Part shown: positions 10,044 to 19,082 of the stretch, in pieces
How positions within the stretch are numbered: the stretch's first letter is position 1
Layout of the letters: each line of letters begins with the position of its first letter
Assembly (NCBI GenBank): GCA_016222945.1
Contig: JACRPY010000004.1
Coordinates: 248,001-312,000 of the forward strand
From: Methanobacterium sp.
GTDB taxonomy: Archaea; Methanobacteriota; Methanobacteria; Methanobacteriales; Methanobacteriaceae
Reading direction: 5' to 3'
DNA length: 64,000 bases
Notes under the pieces: model-generated
Seen by the model: the letters and a program-made list of their open reading frames with translations, nothing else
Databases searched by the model: none
Told to the model about the DNA's origin: nothing
Translations under genes and position numbers: made by a program

Positions 10044-10949
10044 TTATTTCTTTTCTATTTTAATTTTAAACGGAATTTTAATGTTTTCTTTCTTAATAAC
10101 TCCTATTAATATGAATAATAGTAATAAGATGATTAGCCATACTGGAATCACTATTATTCTATCATTAGTTACAATAGTTTTCGATTGTTGATATCTACCA
10201 TAATTTATGGTAGTTTTAGTGTCGTATATGCCAAAATCTGAAAAACCGGGTTCCCATTTAGCTTTTAAAGTAGAATTATCTCCTGGAAATATTTCTCCAT
10301 TAATAGGTACGTTATGATTATTAATCCAACCGTTTATTTCTACATTTCCAGTAATATTTGCAGAAACAGTACCATTATTATTTAAAGGATAAATGAACTC
10401 GCCAGGCATGAAAGAAATAAGAATAAGGGGAGCAATGTGTTCTTTAAGCTGTAAAGATTCAATTATGGGGCCTGGAAGACCAACAAATATAGGGATTATC
10501 AATTCAATTTTTTGTTCTACTTTTGGAATTAATGCGTTAGAATTGTTTTGAGGCGTGGATGGGGATCCTTTTATAATTAAACCTCCTACGGCATCATAAT
10601 AATTAATTTTAGAAGGTATGGTAATGCTAAATGGGATTTTTTTTGATTCCCCTGGTTTTAAAGTGAAATTATTTACTTCTACATTTATCCATGTTGCAAT
10701 TCCTTCATCAGAATAAACTAAATTTATATTATCTTTTAGTAACCTCTTATTGTCAATTATAATGTTTATAGGTTCCTTACCCGTATTGGTTACAGTTACT
10801 GTATCTTTAATAGTTTTAGAGTTGTCTGTATTGAATTTAAATTGGGCAGGAGTAGCTTGAAGGCCAGCACCATAAGCAAGCCCTAAAGAATTTATAAATA
10901 AAATAAAAACTAAAATCAGCGAAAGTTTGTTTATAAGTCGTTTAAGCAT
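10044..10949 (-). CDS. Secreted, membrane-anchored beta-rich protein, DUF916/WxL-partner-like
   Basis: A 301-residue extracytoplasmic protein. It has a signal peptide (about 1-28, ending near GLAYGAG), two beta-sandwich regions, and a C-terminal transmembrane helix (about 269-287) followed by a basic tail. The first region, with DTVTVTNTGKEPINIIIDN, FTLKPGESKKIPFSITIP and YYDAVGGLIIKG, matches the layout of bacterial DUF916 proteins. Those bind peptidoglycan and partner WxL proteins. Methanobacteriales have pseudomurein, so a comparable wall-binding role is possible but is inference. AGGAGTACCAAG precedes the ATG. The gene follows the secreted 180-residue protein by about 110 bases and probably shares its transcript. 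Confidence 0.72.
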   Translation of the reverse strand: MLKRLINKLSLILVFILFINSLGLAYGAGLQATPAQFKFNTDNSKTIKDTVTVTNTGKEPINIIIDNKRLLKDNINLVYSDEGIATWINVEVNNFTLKPGESKKIPFSITIPSKINYYDAVGGLIIKGSPSTPQNNSNALIPKVEQKIELIIPIFVGLPGPIIESLQLKEHIAPLILISFMPGEFIYPLNNNGTVSANITGNVEINGWINNHNVPINGEIFPGDNSTLKAKWEPGFSDFGIYDTKTTINYGRYQQSKTIVTNDRIIVIPVWLIILLLLFILIGVIKKENIKIPFKIKIEKK

Positions 10950-11061
10950 CTTGGTACTCCTTCAAACCAGTTAAAAATGATAAAATCTAATTCAATTCTG
11001 TTTTTTGGATATTTAAATATTTCTTAAAAAAAGGAAAATAAAAAAAATATAAAAAAAATAT

Positions 11062-11604
11062 TTATATTGTGCTTCCGGTGTAAGTTAAACTAACGGAGTA
11101 TTCTCCTGCTGGACTTCCTAAAGGTAAATGTAACCCTAATCCTGTTGCTAAATGGTTACTGGGTATAATATCTGTAGGATTTGCGTTTATAGGAATGTCT
11201 AATGGGGCAGTGTTGGTTAATAACTGATTAATTCCGGTTATTTGTGTATTGGTCATGTCTTGTTTATCTGCACGGAAATATACATCTGCAATATTGAAAG
11301 TTCTAGGGCCTGAAATTGTTGGGCCATTTGATCTTACATAGATATTTACAGGTACATTGCCCTCGTTAACTACGTCAAATCTGCCACTTTGGAGATCCTG
11401 TGGGCTTGGTCCGCTTAATTCAATATTTGTTAGGGGATGGCCATCTGAATCGAGTTTTATGGAAACAACTTCAGGAACATCAGCAGTAACTACTGGTGTA
11501 ACAGTGGTATCTGCTGCTGTTACTTCATAATCACCTATAGCTAAAAAAGCACTAAATAATAGCGCTCCACATATCATTAACAAACCTAATATCTTACTTT
11601 TCAT
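11062..11604 (-). CDS. Secreted WxL-like surface protein
   Basis: A 180-residue protein with a clear signal peptide (about 1-31, hydrophobic core ILGLLMICGALLFSAFLAIG) and no other membrane segment, so it is exported and released or wall-bound. The mature part is Thr/Pro/Asn-rich and beta-like, with FDVVNEGNVPVNIYVRSN and the end LPLGSPAGEYSVSLTYTGST. The last strand resembles the AGTYTATLTWT end of bacterial WxL domains, without the WxL tryptophan. A strong AGGAGGAG sits just before the ATG and a TATA element (about 11719-11726) implies a leader of roughly 90 bases. I do not recognise an exact family. Confidence 0.65.
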   Translation of the reverse strand: MKSKILGLLMICGALLFSAFLAIGDYEVTAADTTVTPVVTADVPEVVSIKLDSDGHPLTNIELSGPSPQDLQSGRFDVVNEGNVPVNIYVRSNGPTISGPRTFNIADVYFRADKQDMTNTQITGINQLLTNTAPLDIPINANPTDIIPSNHLATGLGLHLPLGSPAGEYSVSLTYTGSTI

Positions 11605-11883
11605 CTTTCTCCTCCTATATGCCTTTAAAGAATATGTTTAAACCATAGAAGTTTCCATTTATAAAATCTATGTAAAATATTCTTTATTACTCACTAACAA
11701 TTATTTGTAAAAGTACCAATATAAATATTTTACTAAATTTTTTTTGGCTTAGTGATACTATAAAATTATAAACATTAAAAAAAATAAGATCATACATTTA
11801 AAATCATATTAGAAGTGAATCTCTGAATTAAAAAAAATATTTTGGATCATTAATTTTAAAGGACTAATCTTCAATACTTCTAA

Positions 11884-12246
11884 ATGAGTCAAAAATATTA
11901 TTTAAAAACCTTAAATTCAAAACCAGGTGATTATTTGGATTCTGATTACGAAAAAGTGAAATTATTCATTGAAGAGAATGGAGATGAATATTACCTCTGT
12001 GAAATTGAAGATATACTGGGAATAAATGAAGAAACGCTTTTAGAGATATTTAAGGAACTGAAAAAGGACAATATAATAACAGAGAATCATTATTTTGAAA
12101 CTGGATGTTTAAACAATAAAATATGCGCTGATTGCTTTGAACCAATGGAACATGAAGATACAAAGCTTGAAGAAGATTCAAAAGGAGATATTCAGTATAA
12201 ACATATTTATAGATGCCATAAATGTTTGAAGAAGGAATATTATTAA
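11884..12246 (+). CDS. Hypothetical winged-helix/zinc-ribbon protein
   Basis: A 120-residue protein. Residues about 20-75 look like a small winged helix (YLCEIEDILGINEETLLEIF, then a second helix and a KDNIITENHYF wing). The rest has four cysteines in two pairs (CADC and CHKC) that would bind zinc, although 38 residues separate them. This suggests a nucleic-acid-binding regulator, but I recognise no named family. No Shine-Dalgarno motif precedes the ATG. Confidence 0.65.
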   Translation: MSQKYYLKTLNSKPGDYLDSDYEKVKLFIEENGDEYYLCEIEDILGINEETLLEIFKELKKDNIITENHYFETGCLNNKICADCFEPMEHEDTKLEEDSKGDIQYKHIYRCHKCLKKEYY

Positions 12247-12402
12247 AAGATTTTATTTAATAAGCTGTTATTTTCGCAGATATAAAGAGTAATGCTTTAA
12301 ATAATATGTTAAATTAATTATAAAAAATTTTTATTTAAAAGATAAATTTAAAACTAGATTTTAGCTCTCCGAACGAAACGAGGTGTTTTTTGGTCCAGCG
12401 CT

Positions 12403-12522
12403 CGAAAATCTCTGATTTCGGCGCCCCAAAATTAGAAATTTTGAGGACTTTTTTCTCTGAAAAAAGTTGAAGTGCTCTCGAAAACTCCGTTTTCGAGGCA
12501 CCAAAAATTCCTTGAATTTTTG
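12403..12522. repeat. Intergenic hairpin array 2, abutting the tRNA-Leu 3' end
   Basis: Five consecutive inverted repeats have 3-nt loops: CGAAAATC/GATTTCG (12403-12420, one unpaired base), CAAAATT/AATTTTG (12427-12443), ACTTTTTTC/GAAAAAAGT (12447-12467), CTCGAAAAC/GTTTTCGAG (12477-12497) and CAAAAATTC/GAATTTTTG (12502-12522). The last ends two bases from the tRNA 3' end, so on the minus strand the array directly follows the tRNA and could serve as terminator or processing signal. It shares its style and its final CAAAATT-type hairpin with the arrays at 493 and 20215. Confidence 0.8.
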
Positions 12523-12923
<401 letters not shown>

Positions 12924-13226
12924 ATGAAAGCCCTAACTGAAACAGAAGATGGTGTTTTGGTGGATATTGAAGTTTCTCCAAAATCAAAAAAGTTTGAAAT
13001 TGTAGGATATAATGAATGGCGAGAGAAAATTGAGATTAGATTGAAATCTCCACCACTTAAAGGGAAGGCTAATAAAGAAATTGTAAATGAGTTTGAAAAG
13101 ATTACAAAAAGCCATGTTGAAATTGTTTCAGGATTTAAAAGCCAGCATAAAACTTTAAAAATTTATAACATGTCTAAAACTAAAATTTTGGATATTTTAA
13201 ATCCTATTTTAAAAAATGATAAATAA
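12924..13226 (+). CDS. DUF167 (YggU family) protein
   Basis: A 100-residue protein of the DUF167/YggU family. It has VDIEVSPKSKKFEIVGYNEW, then LKSPPLKGKANKEIVNEFEK with the conserved PPxKGKAN motif, and ends with VSGFKSQHKTLKI, matching the family's SGxxSRxKxl signature. The fold is known from structural genomics but the biochemical role is not. The length is normal. No clear Shine-Dalgarno motif precedes the ATG at 12924. Confidence 0.9.
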   Translation: MKALTETEDGVLVDIEVSPKSKKFEIVGYNEWREKIEIRLKSPPLKGKANKEIVNEFEKITKSHVEIVSGFKSQHKTLKIYNMSKTKILDILNPILKNDK

Positions 13227-13314
13227 TAAAATCATGATTATGAAAATAAATCTAAATAATTTTTATAAACGAAAAATAATAAAGTATATTAACTATTTTT
13301 TTATTATTTGAATT

Positions 13315-14484
13315 ATGACAGAAAATAATCTATCTAAACATTATCTCCAGATAGATCTCCTAAAAGCGATTGCTATTATACTTGTTATAATTATACATTC
13401 TATTAATGGCCCCAGATTCAATTTGGGATATGTAATTCCTATTACAATATTTTATTTAACAGCGACATTTACTCTAAATATGGCAGTGCCTATATTTTTC
13501 ATATTAATGGGACGAAATACAGGAGCTTCATTTAAAAGGAAAGGTTATAAAACACTTAAATCAATTTTCACATTATTTTATTTTAAAAAGAAGTTTATAA
13601 GGATTATTTTTCCTCTAATATTAATATCATTGGTTTCTATAATTTTAGGAATCCTCCTTAAAGAAAATCTTTATTTTGGAATTCTAACTTTTTTAGGAAG
13701 AATGCCATTTGAAGGTGTTGGAACTGGATGGGGAAACTATTTTGTATCTATTCTAATACAATTTATATTCGTATTTCCTTTTTTATATTTATTATATGGG
13801 AAAAGCCCGAAATTGATGCTCATTGTTGCATTTTTGATAAATTTCGCTTTTGAAATAATTGCAACATTTTTCCCTGTTTTTCAAGGTAACTCCTATGAGT
13901 ATAGGGCATCTATCTTTAGATATTTATTCATGATAGCACTGGGATTGTGGATTATGGATAAAATGGATGATATAAGTATAATAGATTTTTTTTCTAAATA
14001 TAAATGGATAGCAATTGGTGTAATTTTAAGTTTTGTATATTTAGTAATGAGATCAGTATATAACTGGTATGTTCCTTATTTTTTGCCATCTTGGCAGTCT
14101 GTAAACATGTTTTCAGCTTTTTATCCTCTTATCATCTGTATTTTAGGATTTATTTATCTTCCTTCAGAATCTTCAAATAAAATAATAAATTTCATAGGCA
14201 CTATTGGAAAAGCATCTTATCACATATTCTTAGTTCAAATTATTTACTTTGCTTCAGGTTTTACAATAATTTCATTCATAATTCCCCCTAATTTATATGT
14301 TACTTACAGTTTATTTACCATTATTTTACTGATTGTGGGAGATTTGATATTTTGTTTCAGTTTAGGGTTAATATTCTTTTACTTAGAATCGAAACTAGCA
14401 AATAGAATTATGCATTTGCAATTTATAAATATTATTTATAATATTTATAAAAAAATAACAAAAAATTGGATTAAACATGGGTAA
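13315..14484 (+). CDS. Acyltransferase 3 family membrane protein
   Basis: A 389-residue polytopic protein with about ten membrane helices. It opens with YLQIDLLKAIAIILVIIIHS, the family's first helix with its functionally important histidine, and has SYHIFLVQIIYF near residue 302, which is also characteristic. Members acetylate or succinylate extracytoplasmic sugars and lipids. Its place at the left edge of the glycan locus suggests O-acylation of surface polysaccharide or glycoprotein glycan. The acyl group and acceptor cannot be predicted. Confidence 0.85.
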   Translation: MTENNLSKHYLQIDLLKAIAIILVIIIHSINGPRFNLGYVIPITIFYLTATFTLNMAVPIFFILMGRNTGASFKRKGYKTLKSIFTLFYFKKKFIRIIFPLILISLVSIILGILLKENLYFGILTFLGRMPFEGVGTGWGNYFVSILIQFIFVFPFLYLLYGKSPKLMLIVAFLINFAFEIIATFFPVFQGNSYEYRASIFRYLFMIALGLWIMDKMDDISIIDFFSKYKWIAIGVILSFVYLVMRSVYNWYVPYFLPSWQSVNMFSAFYPLIICILGFIYLPSESSNKIINFIGTIGKASYHIFLVQIIYFASGFTIISFIIPPNLYVTYSLFTIILLIVGDLIFCFSLGLIFFYLESKLANRIMHLQFINIIYNIYKKITKNWIKHG

Positions 14485-14523
14485 TAACTTAAAAAAAAGA
14501 TTTAAAGGAGTTATCTGGAATTT

Positions 14524-15456
14524 TTAAAAAAAGTTCTTATTTTTTTTATACCATCCAATGGTTTCACGCAGAGCATCTTCAAAGCTCCATTCAGGCTCCC
14601 AGCCGAGTTTTTTTGTCTTTGAAGAGTCCAGTGAATAACGCCGGTCATGACCTAATCTGTCCTCTACAAATGTTATGAGGTCTTCAGATTTACCCAGAAT
14701 GTCTAAAATCATATGGGTTATTTCTAAATTGGTTTTTTCGTTTCCACCGCCAACATTGTAGAATTCACCGAGTTTTCCTTTGTTTAAAACCGTATCAATA
14801 CCTTTACAGTTGTCCATAACATATATCCAGTCTCTAATATTTTGTCCATCACCATAAACAGGTAATTGCTCATTTTTCATTGCTTTTAGGATAAATAATG
14901 GGATTATTTTTTCTGGATATTGGTAAGGTCCAAAATTGTTGCTGCTTCTTGTAATTAAGATTGGCAAGCCATATGTCTTGTGATAAGCGCTTACGAGTAC
15001 GTCTCCGCCTGCTTTACTTGCTGAATATGGGCTGCTTGGATCTATATTGCTTTTTTCACTAAATGATCCATTTTCTATACTACCATAGACCTCATCTGTT
15101 GAAATTTGGAGATACTTTTCAACATCATACTTTCTAGCGTGTTCAAGGAGGTTGTAAGTGCCAATCACATCAGTTTTAACGAAAATGCTGGGGTCTTCAA
15201 TTGATCTATCGACATGTGTTTCAGCAGCGAAATTCACCACAAGATCACAATCTTTCATTGCATTGGAAACATCATTTTCATTTCCAATATCTCCTTTAAT
15301 AAACTGGATATTATCAATGATTTCCTTTAAATTATCTTTATTTCCCGCATATGTGAGCTTATCCAAGACCACTATTTCGTAATCGTAATTTTCGTTGATG
15401 TAATGAACAAAGTTTGATCCAATAAACCCTGCTCCGCCTGTTATAAGTATTTTCAT
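14524..15456 (-). CDS. rfbB: dTDP-glucose 4,6-dehydratase
   Basis: A 310-residue extended SDR enzyme making dTDP-4-dehydro-6-deoxyglucose, step two of dTDP-rhamnose synthesis. It has the NAD-binding glycine motif TGGAGFIGSN at 6-15, STDEVYGS with the active-site Thr-Asp-Glu triad expected of RmlB, and YSASKAGGD with the catalytic Tyr and Lys. The length is slightly short of bacterial RmlB. The ATG at 15456 has GGTGAT three bases upstream; the ATG 12 bases earlier is rejected because it lies within that signal. It follows rfbC on the same strand by about 50 bases, or is read with it. Confidence 0.95.
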   Translation of the reverse strand: MKILITGGAGFIGSNFVHYINENYDYEIVVLDKLTYAGNKDNLKEIIDNIQFIKGDIGNENDVSNAMKDCDLVVNFAAETHVDRSIEDPSIFVKTDVIGTYNLLEHARKYDVEKYLQISTDEVYGSIENGSFSEKSNIDPSSPYSASKAGGDVLVSAYHKTYGLPILITRSSNNFGPYQYPEKIIPLFILKAMKNEQLPVYGDGQNIRDWIYVMDNCKGIDTVLNKGKLGEFYNVGGGNEKTNLEITHMILDILGKSEDLITFVEDRLGHDRRYSLDSSKTKKLGWEPEWSFEDALRETIGWYKKNKNFF

Positions 15457-15505
15457 TTCATCACCCATTTATTCTGCTAAATATAGTCTATTATTAATAT
15501 AAATT

Positions 15506-15973
15506 TTATCCATGGCTCTTTCCAGGTGTTAAAAGCCAATCGTAAGGTATTTCATCAGTATCTGCAGGTAGTCTGTACTCATCAGGTTCATCATAATTAT
15601 ATGGCAATGTAGGAACACTTAAAAAATAAGCTGTTTCAGTCCCAACGCCTTTAAAACCATGGTATACATAAGGAGGAACACTTATGAGCATTGGATTTTT
15701 TTCTCCAACAAAGAATTCATTTATTTCACCGTATGTAGGTGAATTTTCTCTTGGATCATAAAGCGCGACTTTCATCATCCCATGGATACATGTAAAATTG
15801 TCGGTCTGTTTTTTGTGCATATGCCATGCTTTCACTACTTCAGGATACGCGGTTGTAACATAAACTTGACCAAATTCTTTATAAATATCATCATCATTTC
15901 GTAATATTTCCATTAGCCATCCTCTTTCATCTGGAATGACCTTTAAATTTTTAATTTTTACACCATCTATCAT
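15506..15973 (-). CDS. rfbC: dTDP-4-dehydrorhamnose 3,5-epimerase
   Basis: A 155-residue cupin of the RmlC family, which epimerises C3 and C5 of dTDP-4-dehydro-6-deoxyglucose. The core motifs are KAWHMHKKQTDNFTCIHGMM, containing the catalytic His and the conserved Asp, and SVPPYVYHGF for the second barrel strand. It is shorter than the approximately 180 residues of typical bacterial RmlC, as are several archaeal forms. GGTGTTTTG precedes the ATG at 15973. It is divergent from rfbD and probably first in a minus-strand pair with rfbB. Confidence 0.9.
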   Translation of the reverse strand: MIDGVKIKNLKVIPDERGWLMEILRNDDDIYKEFGQVYVTTAYPEVVKAWHMHKKQTDNFTCIHGMMKVALYDPRENSPTYGEINEFFVGEKNPMLISVPPYVYHGFKGVGTETAYFLSVPTLPYNYDEPDEYRLPADTDEIPYDWLLTPGKSHG

Positions 15974-16096
15974 CAAAACACCAAATTTACTAATTCTTAG
16001 AAATTTTATTATATTCTATGCTTATTAACCATTGTCATTAAATATCTATTTATATTCTATTACTCAAAATAACAATTTAATAAAAGGATGATTAAA

Positions 16097-16933
16097 ATGA
16101 AAATATTGATTATTGGTTCAGAAGGTATGTTAGGTCATGATTTAGTAGATGTTTTATCTATTGAAAATGAAATTAGCACCACATCAATTGACACATTAGA
16201 CATTACAGATATAGACAAGACCATTGAAACGGTTAAAGATAAAAATCCTGATGTTGTAGTGCATGCTGCCGCTTTTACTGATGTGGATGGAAGTGAATCA
16301 AATCCAAATTTAGCTTATAAAGTAAATGCTTTAGGTACAAGGAATGTTGCTGTTGCTTGTAGAGAAGCAGGCAGTGCATTGGTTTATATATCCACAGACT
16401 ACGTTTTTGATGGCAATAAAGGTAATTCTTATTATGAATATGACCAAACGAATCCTTTAAGTGTTTATGGTAAAACAAAACATTTGGGAGAGACATATGT
16501 ACGAGATATACTAAATAAATTTTACATCATCAGAACATCGTGGTTATATGGGTTACATGGTCCAAATTTTGTTACAACTATGTTAAATCTGGCTGAAACT
16601 ATGAAAACTATTTCTGTAGTTAACGATCAGATAGGTTCTCCAACTTATACGGGGGATCTGGCAAAAGCTATAGCAGAACTTATAAAAAAGCCAGTTTATG
16701 GTATTTATCACATTACTAACAGTGAACATTGTTCATGGTACGATTATGCCTTAGAAATATTTGATATAGCGGGAATTGAAATTGAAGTGAAACCTGTTAG
16801 CACCGCAGAATTTCCCCGCCCCGCTCCAAGACCTCAATATTCTGTTCTTGAAAATTATAACTGGAAAATGGAAGGACTACCAGAGATACGAAGTTATAAA
16901 AATGCTTTAAGAGAATATATGAAATTATTATAG
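16097..16933 (+). CDS. rfbD: dTDP-4-dehydrorhamnose reductase
   Basis: A 278-residue SDR catalysing the last step to dTDP-L-rhamnose. It has GSEGMLGHDLV for NAD(P)H binding, AAFTDVDGSE with the RmlD signature, STDYVFDG, and YGKTKHLGE with catalytic Tyr and Lys. The RIRxSWLYG-type motif appears as IIRTSWLYG. The ATG at 16097 is chosen over 16088 because AGGATGAT lies just before it. It is followed by rfbA after 45 bases on the same strand. Confidence 0.95.
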   Translation: MKILIIGSEGMLGHDLVDVLSIENEISTTSIDTLDITDIDKTIETVKDKNPDVVVHAAAFTDVDGSESNPNLAYKVNALGTRNVAVACREAGSALVYISTDYVFDGNKGNSYYEYDQTNPLSVYGKTKHLGETYVRDILNKFYIIRTSWLYGLHGPNFVTTMLNLAETMKTISVVNDQIGSPTYTGDLAKAIAELIKKPVYGIYHITNSEHCSWYDYALEIFDIAGIEIEVKPVSTAEFPRPAPRPQYSVLENYNWKMEGLPEIRSYKNALREYMKLL

Positions 16934-16978
16934 TTTACAAATTAATTGAATCAATATTAGTTCATAGGAGATAGTAAT

Positions 16979-17857
16979 ATGAAGGGAATAATACTTGCAG
17001 GAGGATCTGGCACTAGACTTTATCCAATTACAAAGGCTGTTTCAAAACAACTGCTTCCTATTTATGATAAACCCATGGTATATTATCCTTTATCAGTTCT
17101 TATGCTGGCAGGCATAAGAGAAATACTGATTATTTCAACACCCAGGGATTTACAAGCCTATAAAGATCTGCTTGGAGATGGGGACGATTTAGGAGTGTCA
17201 TTTTCTTATGCAGTGCAGAAAGAGCCAAAAGGGCTTGCAGATGCATTTATTGTAGGAGAAAAGTTCATTGGCAATGATAATGTGGCTTTAGTACTTGGAG
17301 ATAACATATTTCAGGGACATAGGTTCAGTGAGATATTAAAAAGGGCAGCATCCATAAAAGAAGGGGCTATTATTTTTGGTTACTACGTTAAGGACCCTAA
17401 ACCATTTGGAGTGGTTGAATTTGACGCGGAAGGTAATGTTATTTCACTGGAAGAAAAACCAGAAAATCCAAAGTCAAATTATGTTGTTCCAGGACTTTAT
17501 TTTTATGATAATCAAGTAATTGAGATAGCCAAGAATGTGAAGCCTTCAGATCGTGGAGAAATTGAAATTACATCAGTAAATGAATATTATCTTGCAAAAA
17601 AGCAATTAAAAGTTGAACTTTTTGGTAGAGGGATGGCATGGCTAGATACAGGGACTCATATGGGGCTTCTGGAAGCTAGTAACTTTGTTGAGGCCATACA
17701 GAAAAGACAGGGCTTTTATATAGCGTGTTTAGAAGAAATTGCATATAATAATGGCTGGATAGATTCTGAAACTGTTTTAAGACTCGCTAAGTCCCTTGAA
17801 AAAACAGAATACAGTAAATATCTAATTGATCTAGTAAAAAACCATCCTTATATATAA
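16979..17857 (+). CDS. rfbA: Glucose-1-phosphate thymidylyltransferase
   Basis: A 292-residue nucleotidyltransferase that joins dTTP and glucose-1-phosphate, the first step to dTDP-rhamnose. The N-terminal LAGGSGTRLYPITKAVSKQL is the nucleotide-binding loop. LGDNIFQG carries the metal-binding Asp, and VVEFDAEGNVISLEEKP plus GRGMAWLDTGTHMGL are diagnostic for RmlA. The length is normal. The GGAGATAGTAATATG start context is good. With rfbBCD it completes a full dTDP-rhamnose pathway inside 3.4 kb. Confidence 0.96.
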   Translation: MKGIILAGGSGTRLYPITKAVSKQLLPIYDKPMVYYPLSVLMLAGIREILIISTPRDLQAYKDLLGDGDDLGVSFSYAVQKEPKGLADAFIVGEKFIGNDNVALVLGDNIFQGHRFSEILKRAASIKEGAIIFGYYVKDPKPFGVVEFDAEGNVISLEEKPENPKSNYVVPGLYFYDNQVIEIAKNVKPSDRGEIEITSVNEYYLAKKQLKVELFGRGMAWLDTGTHMGLLEASNFVEAIQKRQGFYIACLEEIAYNNGWIDSETVLRLAKSLEKTEYSKYLIDLVKNHPYI

Positions 17858-18029
17858 ACAGTGAAATTAGGAAAGTAGAACTCTAATGGAAAATTCAAAT
17901 TCATAAAAATATCATTAGGAGATGTCATAATATAAATTGTCGTGTTTAAAGACAAAAAATAGCTTTTTTATTTTTAAAAATATCTCATTTATAAAAATGC
18001 TTAAATTAAAAGAAAATAAATATTGACAC

Positions 18030-18056
18030 TAATACATTTAAATATATAACATTAAA
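18030..18056 (+). promoter_or_regulatory. Probable galU promoter
   Basis: TATA-like TTTAAATATATAAC lies about 40 bases upstream of the galU ATG in a 230-base gap that separates galU from rfbA. A clear AAGGTGAA ribosome binding site follows. This suggests that galU has its own transcript. Assignment is by motif and position only. Confidence 0.4.
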
Positions 18057-18088
18057 TAATTACTCTAATCCAAGAAAGGTGAATATTT

Positions 18089-18934
18089 ATGAAAGCGGTA
18101 ATACCTGCTGCAGGACTTGGTACAAGATTTTTACCAGTTACAAAAGCGCAACCAAAGGAAATGCTCCCGGTTTATAATAAACCCACAATTCAATATGTTG
18201 TTGAAGAGGCTGTTTCTTCAGGAATTGATGATATTTTGATAATAACAGGAAAAGGTAAAAGATCTATAGAAGATCATTTTGATAGATCATTTGAATTGGA
18301 ATATTTTCTTCAAAAGAGTGGGAAAACAGATTATCTTAAGGAGATAGAATCAATATCTGAAATGGCTGATATTTATTATGTAAGGCAAAAAAAACAGAAG
18401 GGGTTGGGCGATGCAATATCTTGTGCAAAAAAACATATTGACGGAGAACCATTTGCAGTTTTACTGGGAGATACTATAGCTCAATCAAAAATCCCATGTA
18501 CAAAACAACTAATGAATGTATATGATAAATACGAATCCACAGTAATTGCCATAGAAGAAGTTCCTGATGAAAGAGTAGAAAGATATGGAATAATTAAAGG
18601 ATCTAAAATTGACAATTCACTATACAGAATTGAAGATCTGGTAGAAAAACCTAAATTAGAAGAAGCACCATCGAATTTAGGAATTATTGGAAGATATGTT
18701 CTCTCTCATGAAATATTTGATTATATTGATGAAGTTCCACCCGGTGTTGGGGGAGAAATACAACTTACTGATGCTTTAAGGTTATTTAAAGAAAGTTATG
18801 GGTGTATATTCAACGGTAAACTCCATGATATTGGAAATACTGTGGACTGGCTAAAAAGTTCTATTGAAATTGCATTAGAACATGAAGATGTAAAAGAAGA
18901 ACTAAAAGAATACCTAATGGAAATTCTAAAATAA
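18089..18934 (+). CDS. galU: UTP-glucose-1-phosphate uridylyltransferase
   Basis: A 281-residue nucleotidyltransferase making UDP-glucose. AAGLGTRFLPVTKAQPKEML is the GalU version of the nucleotide loop, GLGDAISCAKKHI and LLGDTIAQ form the metal and sugar site, and the C-terminal NTVDWLKSSIEIALEH is typical. The length is normal for archaeal and Gram-positive GalU. AAGGTGAA precedes the ATG. UDP-glucose would feed several of the glycosyltransferases and epimerases in this locus. Confidence 0.95.
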   Translation: MKAVIPAAGLGTRFLPVTKAQPKEMLPVYNKPTIQYVVEEAVSSGIDDILIITGKGKRSIEDHFDRSFELEYFLQKSGKTDYLKEIESISEMADIYYVRQKKQKGLGDAISCAKKHIDGEPFAVLLGDTIAQSKIPCTKQLMNVYDKYESTVIAIEEVPDERVERYGIIKGSKIDNSLYRIEDLVEKPKLEEAPSNLGIIGRYVLSHEIFDYIDEVPPGVGGEIQLTDALRLFKESYGCIFNGKLHDIGNTVDWLKSSIEIALEHEDVKEELKEYLMEILK

Positions 18935-19082
18935 CTTTTAACTTTAAATTAATCTTATTAATTTAATTACTTCTTTTTTATTGATTATAAGTAAATTATA
19001 TAAGCGATATAATCAAAATAAACAGTTATAATAAACTAATTCATGATTAAAAAAATAATTATAGTAATGAGCACGTGATTTT

